This document shows, piece after piece, positions 29,790 through 39,184 of a DNA stretch of 64,000 nt (its first letter is position 1; each line of letters starts with the position of its first letter). The DNA comes from Caulobacteraceae bacterium (GTDB taxonomy: Bacteria; Pseudomonadota; Alphaproteobacteria; Caulobacterales; Caulobacteraceae): contig JAUJMO010000001.1 in NCBI GenBank assembly GCA_030446805.1, forward strand, positions 577,395 to 641,394, written 5' to 3'. Made by a program: the position numbers and the translations under genes. The notes beneath the pieces were generated by a model. It was not told the origin of the DNA. It saw only the letters and a list, made by a program, of their open reading frames with translations, and made no database searches.

Positions 29790-30631
29790 CGGATGATGCA
29801 ACCGCCGCTGACGCCCGAGCAGTAGCTCTGGGCGGCCGCGCGGTTCGGGAACCCCGTGGCGATCGCCCGGTACAGGGTCTGTCCGTTGCGCTGGACCTCC
29901 TCGATCCGCTGCCCGGCGGCCCCGGGCTGGCGAGCCAGGGCGGCCTGGGCCTGAGCCCGCGTGTTGAAGGCCCCGATCTGGGCGGACACGGAGCCGCCGG
30001 CGCCAGCGGGCGGGCGGGGCGCCGGGGCCGCAGCCGGCTGAGCTGCCGGGGTCGGGGTCGTTGCAACCGGCGCGGGCCGGGCCGGCGCAGGCCCCGGCGC
30101 CGGAGCAGCCGGGCGGGTCGCTGTGGCGGGGGCCGGTGTGGCGGGTGTGGCCGGGCGGGTCGCGGTTGGCGCGGGCGCCGGCCGCGCGGGAGCCGGCGCG
30201 GGCCGGGCGACCGGAGCGGGGTCGGCCAAGCCTGTGGTGCCGGTAGGCGTGGGCGGCGCAGGCGGGCGCGTCTCCACGGGCGGCGCGGGACGCGCGACAG
30301 GCTGTTCCGGAGGCGCGGTGAACACGGGCGCGGCCGCCTCGCCGTCGTCGGTGTAGACGTCCAGCCCGCTGGCGGGATCGACCGGCTGGGCTTCCGCCGG
30401 CGGCGGTTCACGCACGGCGCCCACGGGCTCGCCCACCGCCTCCGGCTCCCCTGTGTCCCCAGCCGTGCCGGCGCGGTACAGGAACACCAGGGCGGCGATC
30501 AGCACCAGCAGGATGGTGACGCTCAGGATCAAGGTGATCGGCAGGGGCCGCCGACGAGCCCTCGTGCGGGGGTCGAAAGCCAGCCCCGCGTCGGTGGGCG
30601 GAGTGTAGGCGCCGCGGTCCAGATCGGCCAT
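29786..30631 (-). CDS. SPOR-domain membrane protein, septal-peptidoglycan-binding type
   Basis: A 281-aa protein: cytoplasmic N-terminus, one TM helix (LILSVTILLVLIAALVFLY, about residues 33-52), a long Pro/Ala-rich linker of nearly repeated PAPAPARPAP units (about residues 100-205) and a C-terminal SPOR domain (SVSAQIGAFNTRAQAQAALA...GQTLYRAIATGFPNRAAAQSYC). SPOR domains bind denuded glycan strands at division sites. The cysteines near the end (C272, C277 approximate) are probably a periplasmic disulfide. The neighbouring nagZ and scpAB make a wall and chromosome block. Confidence 0.9.
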   Translation of the reverse strand: MADLDRGAYTPPTDAGLAFDPRTRARRRPLPITLILSVTILLVLIAALVFLYRAGTAGDTGEPEAVGEPVGAVREPPPAEAQPVDPASGLDVYTDDGEAAAPVFTAPPEQPVARPAPPVETRPPAPPTPTGTTGLADPAPVARPAPAPARPAPAPTATRPATPATPAPATATRPAAPAPGPAPARPAPVATTPTPAAQPAAAPAPRPPAGAGGSVSAQIGAFNTRAQAQAALARQPGAAGQRIEEVQRNGQTLYRAIATGFPNRAAAQSYCSGVSGGCIIR

Positions 30632-30734
30632 GTGGTTGAACTCCAGCTTGGGCGCCGTCGCCCCCCGAATCGCGCCCTCGATTCGTGCTGGGCAGGGTAT
30701 CGGAGTGAGGGGCGGCGCGCTCGGAAAAGGGTGG

Positions 30735-31913
30735 TCAGCTCCAGACGTCCAGCTGGAACAGCTTGCGGTGCTCTTCGATGGCGTAGCGGTCGGTCATGCC
30801 GGCGATATAGTCGCAGACCACCCGCGCGCGGCCGGACGGGTCGCGGTTCTCCGTTCGCGCACGCCACTGCTCGGGCAGGACGTCGGGCTCCGCCATGAAC
30901 AGCTCGAACATCTCGCGCAGGATCCGGCGGGCGGCGCTGCGCGTGCGGTTCATGCGGTAGTGCCGGTACATGCGCGCGTGCAGAAAGGCCCGGAGTTTGG
31001 CCAGATCGTCCGCCAGCGTCTCGGAAAAGGCCACCAGGGCGCGGTCCATCGCCCGCACCTCGTCGGACGACTGCACGCCGGCCTCCGAGGCGCGGCGGCG
31101 CGTCTCCGTCATGACATCGTCGACCATGACCCCGATCATCCGGCGCACGGCCTCCAAGCGCTGAAGCCGCTCGTCCAGGCGAGGGTGATCGCGGCGGACC
31201 GAGGCGATGCAGGGTCCGATCAGCGGCACCGGCAGGAGATCATCCAACCCGAACAGCTCGGCCTGGAGCCCGTCGTCCACGTCGTGATTGTTGTAGGCGA
31301 TGTCGTCGGCCAGGGCCGCCACCTGGGCCTCGGCCGAGGGCCAGGTGGCGAGCGCCAGGTCATGGGCCAGGGTGTAGTCGCCGACGGCCTTGTAGGCCGG
31401 CCGGTCCAGCCGGTCGGTGATGGGGCCGTTGTGCTTGACCACGCCTTCCAGGCTCTCCCAGGTCAGGTTCAGACCGTCGAAATCGGGATAGCGCCGCTCG
31501 AGCGAGGTCAGGATGCGGAAGGTCTGGACGTTGTGGTCGAAGCCGCCGTACGGCGCCATGACGTTCTGGAGCTCATCCTCCCCGGCGTGGCCGAACGGCG
31601 GGTGGCCGAGGTCGTGGGCCAGGGCCACCCCTTCCGCCAGATCGGGATCCAGACCCAGAGCGCCCGCCACGGACCGGGCGATCTGGGCCACCTCCAGGCT
31701 GTGGGTCAGGCGGGTGCGGTAGTGGTCGCCTTCGTGGGCCACGAAGACCTGGGTCTTCTCCTTCAGACGGCGGAATGCGGTGGCGTGGATCACACGGTCG
31801 CGGTCGCGCGCCCAGGGCGTGCGGGTGCGCGACTCGGGTTCGCGATGGCGCCGGCCGCGCGAGCGGGTGGGATCCTCGGCATAGGGCGCGCGCGGCGGGA
31901 GGGTGTAGGTCAC
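30735..31913 (-). CDS. dgt: Deoxyguanosinetriphosphate triphosphohydrolase-like protein
   Basis: A 392-aa HD-superfamily dNTPase. The metal motif HxxHD appears as [18 protein letters not shown] and [31 protein letters not shown] and [14 protein letters not shown] are further family signatures. The GTG start at 31913 follows an AGGAG five bases upstream (on the minus strand) and precedes [20 protein letters not shown]. Related proteins hydrolyse dNTPs to deoxynucleosides and triphosphate. In the Caulobacterales gene order I recall, argS lies between dgt and the SPOR gene. Here only 103 bases separate them. Confidence 0.93.
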   Translation of the reverse strand: MTYTLPPRAPYAEDPTRSRGRRHREPESRTRTPWARDRDRVIHATAFRRLKEKTQVFVAHEGDHYRTRLTHSLEVAQIARSVAGALGLDPDLAEGVALAHDLGHPPFGHAGEDELQNVMAPYGGFDHNVQTFRILTSLERRYPDFDGLNLTWESLEGVVKHNGPITDRLDRPAYKAVGDYTLAHDLALATWPSAEAQVAALADDIAYNNHDVDDGLQAELFGLDDLLPVPLIGPCIASVRRDHPRLDERLQRLEAVRRMIGVMVDDVMTETRRRASEAGVQSSDEVRAMDRALVAFSETLADDLAKLRAFLHARMYRHYRMNRTRSAARRILREMFELFMAEPDVLPEQWRARTENRDPSGRARVVCDYIAGMTDRYAIEEHRKLFQLDVWS

Positions 31914-31993
31914 AGGGCTCCTGATCGGCCCTTCATCACGGGCGCGGCCGGGCACATATAGACCGGAGCCCGAGACCAAGGGAATCCAGCTTC

Positions 31994-32326
31994 ATGAGCC
32001 TTCAGCCCGTCACCCTGAGCGCCGCCGCCGCCCGTCGCCTGCATGAGCTGGGCGCGGCCGAGGGCCGGCCGTTGCTGCTGCGCGTCGCGGTGGAAGGCGG
32101 CGGCTGCTCGGGCTTCCAGTACCTCTTCGACCTGGTCGACCAGGGCCAGCCGGAGGACGTCCGCGTGGAGCGCGACGGCGCCGCCGCCCTGGTGGACGAC
32201 GTGTCCCTGCCCTTCCTCGCCGGTTCCGAGATCGACTTCGTGGACGAACTGGTGGGCGCCCAGTTCAAGGTGAGGAACCCCAACGCCGCGTCCAGCTGCG
32301 GCTGCGGGGTGAGCTTCTCGATCTAG
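31994..32326 (+). CDS. erpA: Iron-sulfur cluster insertion protein ErpA (A-type carrier)
   Basis: A 110-aa HesB/IscA-family protein. The three cluster cysteines are C38 in VEGGGCSGFQY and C102/C104 in SSCGCGVSF. These carriers deliver [Fe-S] clusters to apo-enzymes, complex I among them. It is divergent from dgt with an 80-bp intergenic region holding both promoters, and 33 bases ahead of xthA. Confidence 0.95.
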   Translation: MSLQPVTLSAAAARRLHELGAAEGRPLLLRVAVEGGGCSGFQYLFDLVDQGQPEDVRVERDGAAALVDDVSLPFLAGSEIDFVDELVGAQFKVRNPNAASSCGCGVSFSI

Positions 32327-32359
32327 GCACGCGCCTCGGCGGCCCTGTATGTCCGGGGC

Positions 32360-33139
32360 ATGAAGATCGCCACCTGGAATGTGAACTCGGTCAACGCCCG
32401 GCTGGACACCGTGCTGGACTGGTTCACGCGCGCGCAGCCGGACGTGGCCTGCCTGCAGGAGATCAAGTGCGTGGACGAGAAGTTCCCGCGCGAACCGTTT
32501 GAACAGCTTGGCTATAACCTGGCCGTCTTCGGGCAGAAGAGCTACAACGGCGTGGCTCTGGTGTCGAAGACGACGCTGGAGGATGTCCGGCGCGGACTGC
32601 CCGGCGATGGGACGGACGAGCAGGCGCGCTACCTGGAGGCGGTGACCGGGGGCGAGACGCCCGTGCGCGTGGCCACGATCTACCTGCCCAACGGCAATCC
32701 GATCGGAACCGAGAAGTTCGCCTACAAGTTGGCATGGATGGACCGGTTACGCGCGCACGCGGCTGAGCTGTTGAAGCTGGAGGAGCGCTTAGTGCTCGCC
32801 GGCGATTACAACGTCATCCCCAACGACGACGATGTGAAGACGCCCGCGAACTGGATGAACGACGCCCTGTTCCAGTTCGAGAGCCGCGCCGCCTATCGCG
32901 GACTGATGTGGCTGGGGCTGACGGACGCCTACCAGGCCGCCGACGGAGCCCCGCATGGCTACACCTTCTGGGACTACCAGGCGGGCGCCTGGCAGCGGAA
33001 CAACGGAATCCGCATTGATCACGCCCTGCTCTCGGCCCAGGCGGCGGAACGACTGAAGGGGGTGACCATCCACAAGCAGCAAAGGGGCAGCGAGAAGCCC
33101 TCCGATCACGTCCCCTTCGAGATCGAGCTGGACCTGTGA
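32360..33139 (+). CDS. xthA: Exodeoxyribonuclease III (AP endonuclease)
   Basis: A 259-aa EEP-family nuclease for base excision repair. Catalytic motifs: ATWNVNSVNAR (Asn), CLQEIKC (Glu), NGVALVSK, LAGDYNVIPND (Asp/Asn) and KPSDHVPFEIELDL (Asp-His). ATG 32360 follows the erpA stop closely. The stop overlaps the next gene's GTG (GTGA). Confidence 0.95.
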   Translation: MKIATWNVNSVNARLDTVLDWFTRAQPDVACLQEIKCVDEKFPREPFEQLGYNLAVFGQKSYNGVALVSKTTLEDVRRGLPGDGTDEQARYLEAVTGGETPVRVATIYLPNGNPIGTEKFAYKLAWMDRLRAHAAELLKLEERLVLAGDYNVIPNDDDVKTPANWMNDALFQFESRAAYRGLMWLGLTDAYQAADGAPHGYTFWDYQAGAWQRNNGIRIDHALLSAQAAERLKGVTIHKQQRGSEKPSDHVPFEIELDL

Positions 33140-33813
33140 GCCACGCGGAAGGACGGCTGAGCGCGCGCCCACGCGCCGGAGCGGTGCACGAGCCTGGCGG
33201 CGCAGGCGAGCGCGGGCTTGAGCTTGGGCGTCGCAGGCGCGACGGCCTGCTCTATGTGCCCCTGAAGTACCACCCGGCGCGGCCCGCGCCTGTTGTGGTG
33301 CTGCTCCACGGCGCGGGCGGGGATGCGCGGGGAACCCTGCCGATCCTGCGGGCGGAGGCGGACCTTCGGGGCGCCCTCGTCCTGGTTCCCGAGTCGGGCG
33401 CCTCCACCTGGGACGTCATCGCGGGCCAGTACGGGCCGGACGTGGCCTTCATCGACCGGGCGCTGGAGAGCCTGTTCGAACGCTACGCGGTGAACCCCGA
33501 GCGCATCGCGGTGGCCGGCTTCTCGGACGGGGCCAGCTACGCCCTGTCGCTGGGGCTTTCGAACGGCGACCTGTTCCGCGACATCCTGGCCTTCTCCCCC
33601 GGGTTCGCGGCGCCGGCGCAGGTGGTCGGGCGACCCCGCGTCTTCATCAGCCACGGCGACGACGATCGCGTGCTGCCCATCGACCGCTGCGGGCGCCCCT
33701 TGTCCAAGCGCCTGGCCAAGGCCGGCTATGACGTCGACTACCGCGAATTCCAGGGCGGACACGTGGTCCCGCCGGAGCTGGTGCGGGCGGCGATGCAGCG
33801 GTTCCTGCGCTAG
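33136..33813 (+). CDS. Alpha/beta hydrolase, phospholipase/carboxylesterase-like
   Basis: A 225-aa single-domain hydrolase with oxyanion region VVVLLHGAGGDARGT, nucleophile elbow VAGFSDGASYAL, the acid in ISHGDDDRVLPID and the His in QGGHVVPPEL. GTG 33136 overlaps the xthA stop. The first ~45 residues (Arg/Pro-rich) are not conserved; the fold begins around LYVPLKYHPARP. Substrate unknown; small ester or lysophospholipid is likely for the family. Confidence 0.87.
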   Translation: MSHAEGRLSARPRAGAVHEPGGAGERGLELGRRRRDGLLYVPLKYHPARPAPVVVLLHGAGGDARGTLPILRAEADLRGALVLVPESGASTWDVIAGQYGPDVAFIDRALESLFERYAVNPERIAVAGFSDGASYALSLGLSNGDLFRDILAFSPGFAAPAQVVGRPRVFISHGDDDRVLPIDRCGRPLSKRLAKAGYDVDYREFQGGHVVPPELVRAAMQRFLR

Positions 33814-33879
33814 GCCGAAGCCCTCCGCTTGACCCCGTGGAGAGCCGCCCCTACCCCGCCCGGGGCTCTTGGGACGCGC

Positions 33880-35868
33880 ATGACGACGGCCGACACGAGC
33901 GGACTGAGGCCGCTGGACGACTGGACGGACGAGGGCCCCGCCCCCGCACGGCCGCTGTTCGGCGACGACCGGGCGCTGCTGCGGGCCGTGCTGATCACCT
34001 GGGCGGTGCTGACGCTGTGGAAGGCATGGCTGGCCGCCAGCACCAACGTCCTCTGGGAGGAGGCGCACTTCTTCACGGCCGGGATGCACCCGGACCTGGC
34101 CTATCCGGACGTGCCCGCAGGCTGGCCCCTGTTCGCCCGGGCGGTGGAGTTGCTGTTCGGGTCCAGCGTGCTGGCGCTTCGCCTGGCCGGGCTGGCGGTG
34201 GCCCAGCTGATCCCCTTGGGAGTGTGGTTCCTGGCCAGGCCGCTGGTCGGACCGCGCCAGGCGCTGTGGGCGGCGCTACTGTCCATGCTGCTGCCGCCGC
34301 TGGGAGTGTCCGGCACCATCTTCTATCCCGAGGGCGCGCTGCAGCTGCTGACGGCGGTCATGCTGGGCGCCGCGGTGCGGGCGGTGAGCACCGGCCGGCT
34401 GGGCTGGTGGGCGCTGACCGGGATCGCGGGCGGCCTGGGCCTGTTCACCCATTACCGGTTCGGCGTGGTTGGGCTGGGCGTCGGGTTGTTCTCCCTGCTC
34501 ACGCGCGATGGGCGGGCGCTGTGGAGGCGGCCCGGCTTCTGGGCAGCGGGCGTGCTGGCCGCCGCCGGACTGCTGCCCGCCCTGCTCTACAACATGCGCG
34601 AGGATTGGCCCTCGGTCGCCTTTCACGCGGTGAACCGACACATCTGGGTCTGGTACCCGCAAGGCCTGCTGCTGCACCTGGCCGAGCAGTTGATGCTCTG
34701 CACGCCGGTCTTCTTCGTCGGCCTGTGCGGCGCGGCGGTGCTGGCCCGGCGGGCGTGGCGGGCGGGCGATGCGCGGGCCGGTCTCGTGCTCTGGACGGCG
34801 GCCACCGTGTTCCTGGCCTTTACGGTGATCGCGCCCTTTTACCGGACGCGCCTGCCGCACTGGCCCTTCCTGGCCTATCCGGCGCTGGTCGTCTTCTTGC
34901 CGGCGGCCTTGATCGGCTTTGTGGATCGGGCGCGGAGCGGGCGCGGGCGGCGAGCGCGCGCTGCGCTGATCCTGGCGGGCGGGCCGCTGTTCGCCCTCGT
35001 CGGGGCGCTGGGAGTGAGCGCCTATGACCTGGCCTGGGCCAATCCGGAGCGCGTCCCCGAGACGCTGCGCCCGCAATTGCAGACCTCCATGGAGGACTGG
35101 AGACGGCTGGAGCCCGACCTGCAGGCGGCGGAGGCCGCGGCGCGCCGGCGCTTCGGCGGGGAGCCGGCCCTGGCCACCGCGGGCCACATCCCCGCGGCCA
35201 GGCTCGAGTTCCCGGGCGGACGCAGCCGCGTGTTCGCACTAGACGATCCGCTGGACGAGCAAACGCGCTTCCGCACCATGCGCCGGGCCTGGGGACTGGA
35301 CGAGGCCGCCCTGTCGCGGACCCGCGCGGGAGGCGGCGTGGTGCTGGCCTTGCCGGAGCCGACCTATCTCTACCATGCGCCCGAAGAGGTGGCCTTTCGG
35401 CGCCGGTTATGCCGTCGCTTTGAAGGCATCCAGCCGGAGCGGACCGTGGAGCTGCCGCCGGGCCGGACAGCCGTAGCCCTGTTCACCGCTCGCGTCCGGC
35501 CGGAGCTCGGGCCTGAACCGGCTTCGTGCCCGCTGCTGCCGCAGGTCTATCTCGCCCGGCCGGAGCGCGCCGAAGCGGTGGAGGCGGGATCCAACTTCTA
35601 CGGCGCGGCCGCAGACCGCACGGGCGTGCGGCGCGTGGATATCCTCGTGGACGGAAAGGTCGTCGCCCAGGCGCGGCTGGGGCTCGACCCGCCCGGGGGA
35701 CGGGTGGACCCGGTGCTGGCCTATGACCCCGCCTATCCGCGCGTGCAGTACGACTTCCAGCTGCCCGCGGGCCTCCGGCCTGGCGCGCACCGCCTGTCCG
35801 TGCGCGCCACCGCCGGCGACGGCCGCCTGATCGAGGGCGGCGGGCGGACGATCTACGTCGGCGGCTAG
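33880..35868 (+). CDS. GT39-like (ArnT/PMT-type) membrane glycosyltransferase
   Basis: A 662-aa protein with about 10-12 N-terminal helices and a soluble C-terminal ~300 residues. The catalytic acidic pair typical of ArnT/dolichyl-mannosyltransferases appears as [22 protein letters not shown] in the first periplasmic loop (DE-type residues and PDVP). The family uses polyprenyl-phosphate sugars to modify lipid A, proteins or polysaccharides. ATG 33880 is chosen over TTG 33829; neither has a clear SD. Its TAG shares the palindrome CTAG (35865-35868) with the convergent valS stop. Acceptor unknown. Confidence 0.82.
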   Translation: MTTADTSGLRPLDDWTDEGPAPARPLFGDDRALLRAVLITWAVLTLWKAWLAASTNVLWEEAHFFTAGMHPDLAYPDVPAGWPLFARAVELLFGSSVLALRLAGLAVAQLIPLGVWFLARPLVGPRQALWAALLSMLLPPLGVSGTIFYPEGALQLLTAVMLGAAVRAVSTGRLGWWALTGIAGGLGLFTHYRFGVVGLGVGLFSLLTRDGRALWRRPGFWAAGVLAAAGLLPALLYNMREDWPSVAFHAVNRHIWVWYPQGLLLHLAEQLMLCTPVFFVGLCGAAVLARRAWRAGDARAGLVLWTAATVFLAFTVIAPFYRTRLPHWPFLAYPALVVFLPAALIGFVDRARSGRGRRARAALILAGGPLFALVGALGVSAYDLAWANPERVPETLRPQLQTSMEDWRRLEPDLQAAEAAARRRFGGEPALATAGHIPAARLEFPGGRSRVFALDDPLDEQTRFRTMRRAWGLDEAALSRTRAGGGVVLALPEPTYLYHAPEEVAFRRRLCRRFEGIQPERTVELPPGRTAVALFTARVRPELGPEPASCPLLPQVYLARPERAEAVEAGSNFYGAAADRTGVRRVDILVDGKVVAQARLGLDPPGGRVDPVLAYDPAYPRVQYDFQLPAGLRPGAHRLSVRATAGDGRLIEGGGRTIYVGG

Positions 35869-38522
35869 GCGAGAGCCTCGAGGCGGGCCAGGGCGGCTCG
35901 GAGCTTGGCCATCGCCGCCTCCGCTTCCGCCAGGCGCGCCCGGTTCTCCTCGACCACCTCCGGTTTCGCCCGGGCCAGGAAGTCGGGGTTGCCCAGCTTC
36001 CTGTGAACCTTGCCGGCCTCGCCCTCGTGGCCGGCGATCTCCTTGTTCAGACGCCCGCGCTCGGCGGAGAGGTCGACGAACTCGGCCACCGCCAGGGCGC
36101 CCGCCGCCTCCCCGATGACAAAGGGGACGGAGCCCGTCGGAGCGGCTGGGGCCGCCTCGGCTGCGCCCAGACGCGCCAGAGACAGGAGCAGGGCGTTGTG
36201 CCGCGCCAGCCGGTCGCGTGCGGGGGCGTCGGCGCCCACCAGGGTCAGGGCGGGTCGGGCGGACGGCGGGACGTTCATCTCGGAGCGGAGCGAGCGGACC
36301 TCGGTCACCAGCGCAATCAGCCAGTCGATCTCCGAGGCGGCCTCGGGGTCGATGAAGGTTGCGGGCAGGTCGGGCCATGTGGCGATGATCAGCGGCGTCT
36401 CACGCTGCAGGCCGGCCGATTCGGCCAGCCGTCCCCACAGCTCCTCGGTGATGAAGGGCGAGATGGGGTGGAGCAGCAGGCAGGCTTGGTCGAGCGCCCA
36501 GGCGGTCGCCGCGCGGGTCTCGGCCTTGGCCGCCTCGTCGTCGCCGGCGAAAATCGGCTTGGCCAGCTCCAGATGCCAGTCGCAGAAGGTGTTCCAGATA
36601 AAGCGGTAGAGCGCCTCGGCCGCGTCATCAAAGGCGCAGGCGTCCAGCGCAGCCGTGACCGCCGCCGCGGTCTTGGCCGCCTCGCCGCGGATCCAGCGGT
36701 TCAGCGGCTGCTGCACGCGCGCCGGGTCGAAGCCGGGCTGGAGGGCGCAGCCGTTCATCTGGCAGAAGCGGGCCGCATTCCAGAGCTTGGTGCCGAAGTT
36801 GCGATAGCCTTCCACGCGGCCGCGCCCCATCTTGATGTCGCGTCCGCCGCTGGACATAGCGGTCAGGGTGAAGCGCAGCGCGTCGGCCCCGAACTCCTCG
36901 ATCAGCCCGAGAGGATCGATGACGTTCCCCTTGGACTTGCTCATCTTCTGACCCTTTTCGTCGCGGATCAGGGCGGTGATGAAGACGCGCTCGAAGGGGA
37001 TGTCGCCCGGGAAGTGCAGGCCCATCATCATCATGCGGGCGACCCAGAAGAAGATGATGTCCGAGGCCGTGACCAGGGTGTCGGTGGGGTAGAAGCGGCG
37101 CAGGTCGTCGGTCGCCTCCGGCCAGCCCAGCGTCGAGAAGGGCCAGAGCGCGGAGGAGAACCAGGTGTCGAGCACGTCCTCGTCCTGGCGCAGCTCAACC
37201 TCGCGACCGTGCATGGCCAAGGCGGCCGCCCTCGCCTCCTCTTCGCTCTCGGCCACGTGGGCAAAGCCTTCCGGATCGTACCAGGCCGGGATGCGGTGGC
37301 CCCACCAGAGTTGGCGCGAGACGCACCAGGGCTCGATGTTTCGCATCCACTGGAAATAGGTCCGCTCCCAGTTGCGGGGCTCGAACACGGTGCGGCCGTC
37401 CTCGACGGCGGCGATGGCGGGCTGGGCCAGGGTGGCGGCGTCCACGTACCACTGGTCGGTCAGATAGGGCTCGATCACCGCGCCCGAACGGTCGCCGTGC
37501 GGGACGGCGTGGCGGGTGGGCTCGATCCCGCGCAACAGGCCAAGCTCGTCCATCCGGGCCACCACCGCCTTGCGGGCCTCGAAGCGGTCCATCCCGCGGA
37601 ATTCGGCGGGAACGTCGTCGTTCAGCCGCGCCCTGTCATCCAGGATGTTGATCACGTCCAGGTTCTGGCGCCTGCCCACCTGGTAGTCGTTAAAGTCGTG
37701 CGCCGGCGTGATCTTGACGGCGCCGCTTCCCTTCTCCGGGTCGGCGTAGGCGTCGGCCACGACCGGGATCGAGCGGTCGGCGATGGGCAGGCGCACCCGC
37801 CGGCCCACCAGATGGCGGTAGCGTTCGTCATCCGGATGCACGGCCACGCCCGTGTCGCCCAGCATGGTCTCGGGCCGGGTGGTGGCCACCACGATCTCGC
37901 CAGAGCCGTCCTCCAGCGGATAGGCGAAATGCCAATAAAAGCCGTCGACCTCGCGCTGCTCGACCTCCAGATCGCTGATCGCAGTCTGGAAGTGCGGGTC
38001 CCAGTTCACCAGCCGCTTGTCGCGGTAGAGCAGCCCTTCGCGGTGGAGCTGGACGAAGACCTTGCGCACCGCGGCCGACAAACCCTCGTCCAGGGTGAAC
38101 CGCTCGCGGCTCCAGTCGCAGGATGCCCCCAGCCGGCGCAGTTGCTGGGTGATCAGCCCGCCCGATTCGGCCTTCCACCGCCAAACGCGCTCCACAAAGG
38201 CGTCGCGGCCCATGGCCCGCCGGTCCAGATTTCCCTCACCGGCGAGCTGGCGCTCCACCACCATCTGGGTGGCGATGCCGGCGTGGTCGGTCCCCGGCAG
38301 CCACAGGACCGAGCGCCCGCGCATACGGTGGAAGCGCGTCAGCACGTCCTGCAGCGTGGCGTTCAGCGCATGGCCGAGGTGCAGCGAGCCGGTGACGTTC
38401 GGCGGCGGGATGACGATGGAGAAGGGCTCGCCTTCACCAGCCGGCTGGAAGGCGCCGCTGTCCTCCCACGCCTGGTACAGGCGCGGCTCTACGGCGGCGA
38501 AGTCGAAGGTCTTGTCGAGCAT
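35865..38522 (-). CDS. valS: Valyl-tRNA synthetase
   Basis: An 885-aa class I synthetase. HIGH appears as [20 protein letters not shown] as [15 protein letters not shown]. The CP1 editing domain ([17 protein letters not shown]) and the C-terminal coiled-coil arm ([27 protein letters not shown]) are complete. Length is normal. It sits directly downstream of popZ, with 49 bases between them. Confidence 0.97.
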   Translation of the reverse strand: MLDKTFDFAAVEPRLYQAWEDSGAFQPAGEGEPFSIVIPPPNVTGSLHLGHALNATLQDVLTRFHRMRGRSVLWLPGTDHAGIATQMVVERQLAGEGNLDRRAMGRDAFVERVWRWKAESGGLITQQLRRLGASCDWSRERFTLDEGLSAAVRKVFVQLHREGLLYRDKRLVNWDPHFQTAISDLEVEQREVDGFYWHFAYPLEDGSGEIVVATTRPETMLGDTGVAVHPDDERYRHLVGRRVRLPIADRSIPVVADAYADPEKGSGAVKITPAHDFNDYQVGRRQNLDVINILDDRARLNDDVPAEFRGMDRFEARKAVVARMDELGLLRGIEPTRHAVPHGDRSGAVIEPYLTDQWYVDAATLAQPAIAAVEDGRTVFEPRNWERTYFQWMRNIEPWCVSRQLWWGHRIPAWYDPEGFAHVAESEEEARAAALAMHGREVELRQDEDVLDTWFSSALWPFSTLGWPEATDDLRRFYPTDTLVTASDIIFFWVARMMMMGLHFPGDIPFERVFITALIRDEKGQKMSKSKGNVIDPLGLIEEFGADALRFTLTAMSSGGRDIKMGRGRVEGYRNFGTKLWNAARFCQMNGCALQPGFDPARVQQPLNRWIRGEAAKTAAAVTAALDACAFDDAAEALYRFIWNTFCDWHLELAKPIFAGDDEAAKAETRAATAWALDQACLLLHPISPFITEELWGRLAESAGLQRETPLIIATWPDLPATFIDPEAASEIDWLIALVTEVRSLRSEMNVPPSARPALTLVGADAPARDRLARHNALLLSLARLGAAEAAPAAPTGSVPFVIGEAAGALAVAEFVDLSAERGRLNKEIAGHEGEAGKVHRKLGNPDFLARAKPEVVEENRARLAEAEAAMAKLRAALARLEALA

Positions 38523-38571
38523 GCGCCCCTATCGCGCGGGGCGCGCGCGCCTTCAACTGGTCAAGCGCCGA

Positions 38572-39111
38572 TCAGCCGCCGCGGCGGCGCGCGATGCGCT
38601 CGACCTCGGTCTGCACGGCCTGTTCCACGATCTCCGGCAGGTTTTTGTCCAACCAGTCCTTGAGCAGGGGCCGCAGCAGGTCGCGCACGACGTCCTCCAG
38701 CACCCGACCCTGCGCCGGCATGGAGACGGTGCGGGCGAGCTGACCAAAGGCGCTGGACGCGCTCTGGGCGGCGGGGGCGCCGACCAGGACCTCCTCCTCG
38801 TCCTCGTCCGGGTAGCTGTCGGGAGCCGGTTGGGGCTCGGGGCGCGTATAGATGTCCAGGTCGCCGGAGGTCTCGAAACTCATGGGCGCAGCGGTCGCAG
38901 GCGCCGGCTCAGGCGCCGGATCGAAACCGCCATCGTCGTCCATCGGCTCGGTCAGTTCCAGGACGTCGTCCATCTGCGGATCGCCATGGGGCGGAGACGC
39001 CGTCTCAGCCTCGCTTGAGGCCTCCGGCGCGGGCTCGTCTTCGGAGATGATGCGCCGGATGGAGGCGAGGATCTCCTCCATCGTGGGTTCGGGGGCGTTG
39101 GTGTCGGACAT
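38572..39111 (-). CDS. popZ: Polar organizing protein PopZ
   Basis: A 179-aa protein. The N-terminal helix TMEEILASIRRIISEDE is the PopZ signature. An acidic, Pro-rich disordered linker follows (about residues 30-125). The C-terminal oligomerisation region LEDVVRDLLRPLLKDWLDKNLPEIVEQAVQTEVERIARR is intact. PopZ forms polar matrices that anchor ParB-parS and recruit cell-cycle proteins in Caulobacter. ATG 39111 (MSDTNAPEPTMEE) is chosen; upstream in-frame codons lie inside the tolC end. The linker (about 95 residues) can vary in length between genera without loss of function. Confidence 0.95.
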   Translation of the reverse strand: MSDTNAPEPTMEEILASIRRIISEDEPAPEASSEAETASPPHGDPQMDDVLELTEPMDDDGGFDPAPEPAPATAAPMSFETSGDLDIYTRPEPQPAPDSYPDEDEEEVLVGAPAAQSASSAFGQLARTVSMPAQGRVLEDVVRDLLRPLLKDWLDKNLPEIVEQAVQTEVERIARRRGG

Positions 39112-39184
39112 CGGTCGAGCCGCCGGGAATCGTTGAGGTGTTTCGCACCCTAGGCCGGGGGCGGCGCGGGAGCAATTTCCTTGA

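Noticed and set aside
29970-30330. Pro/Ala repeats that could look like a tandem DNA repeat
   Set aside because: They are the coding linker of the SPOR protein.
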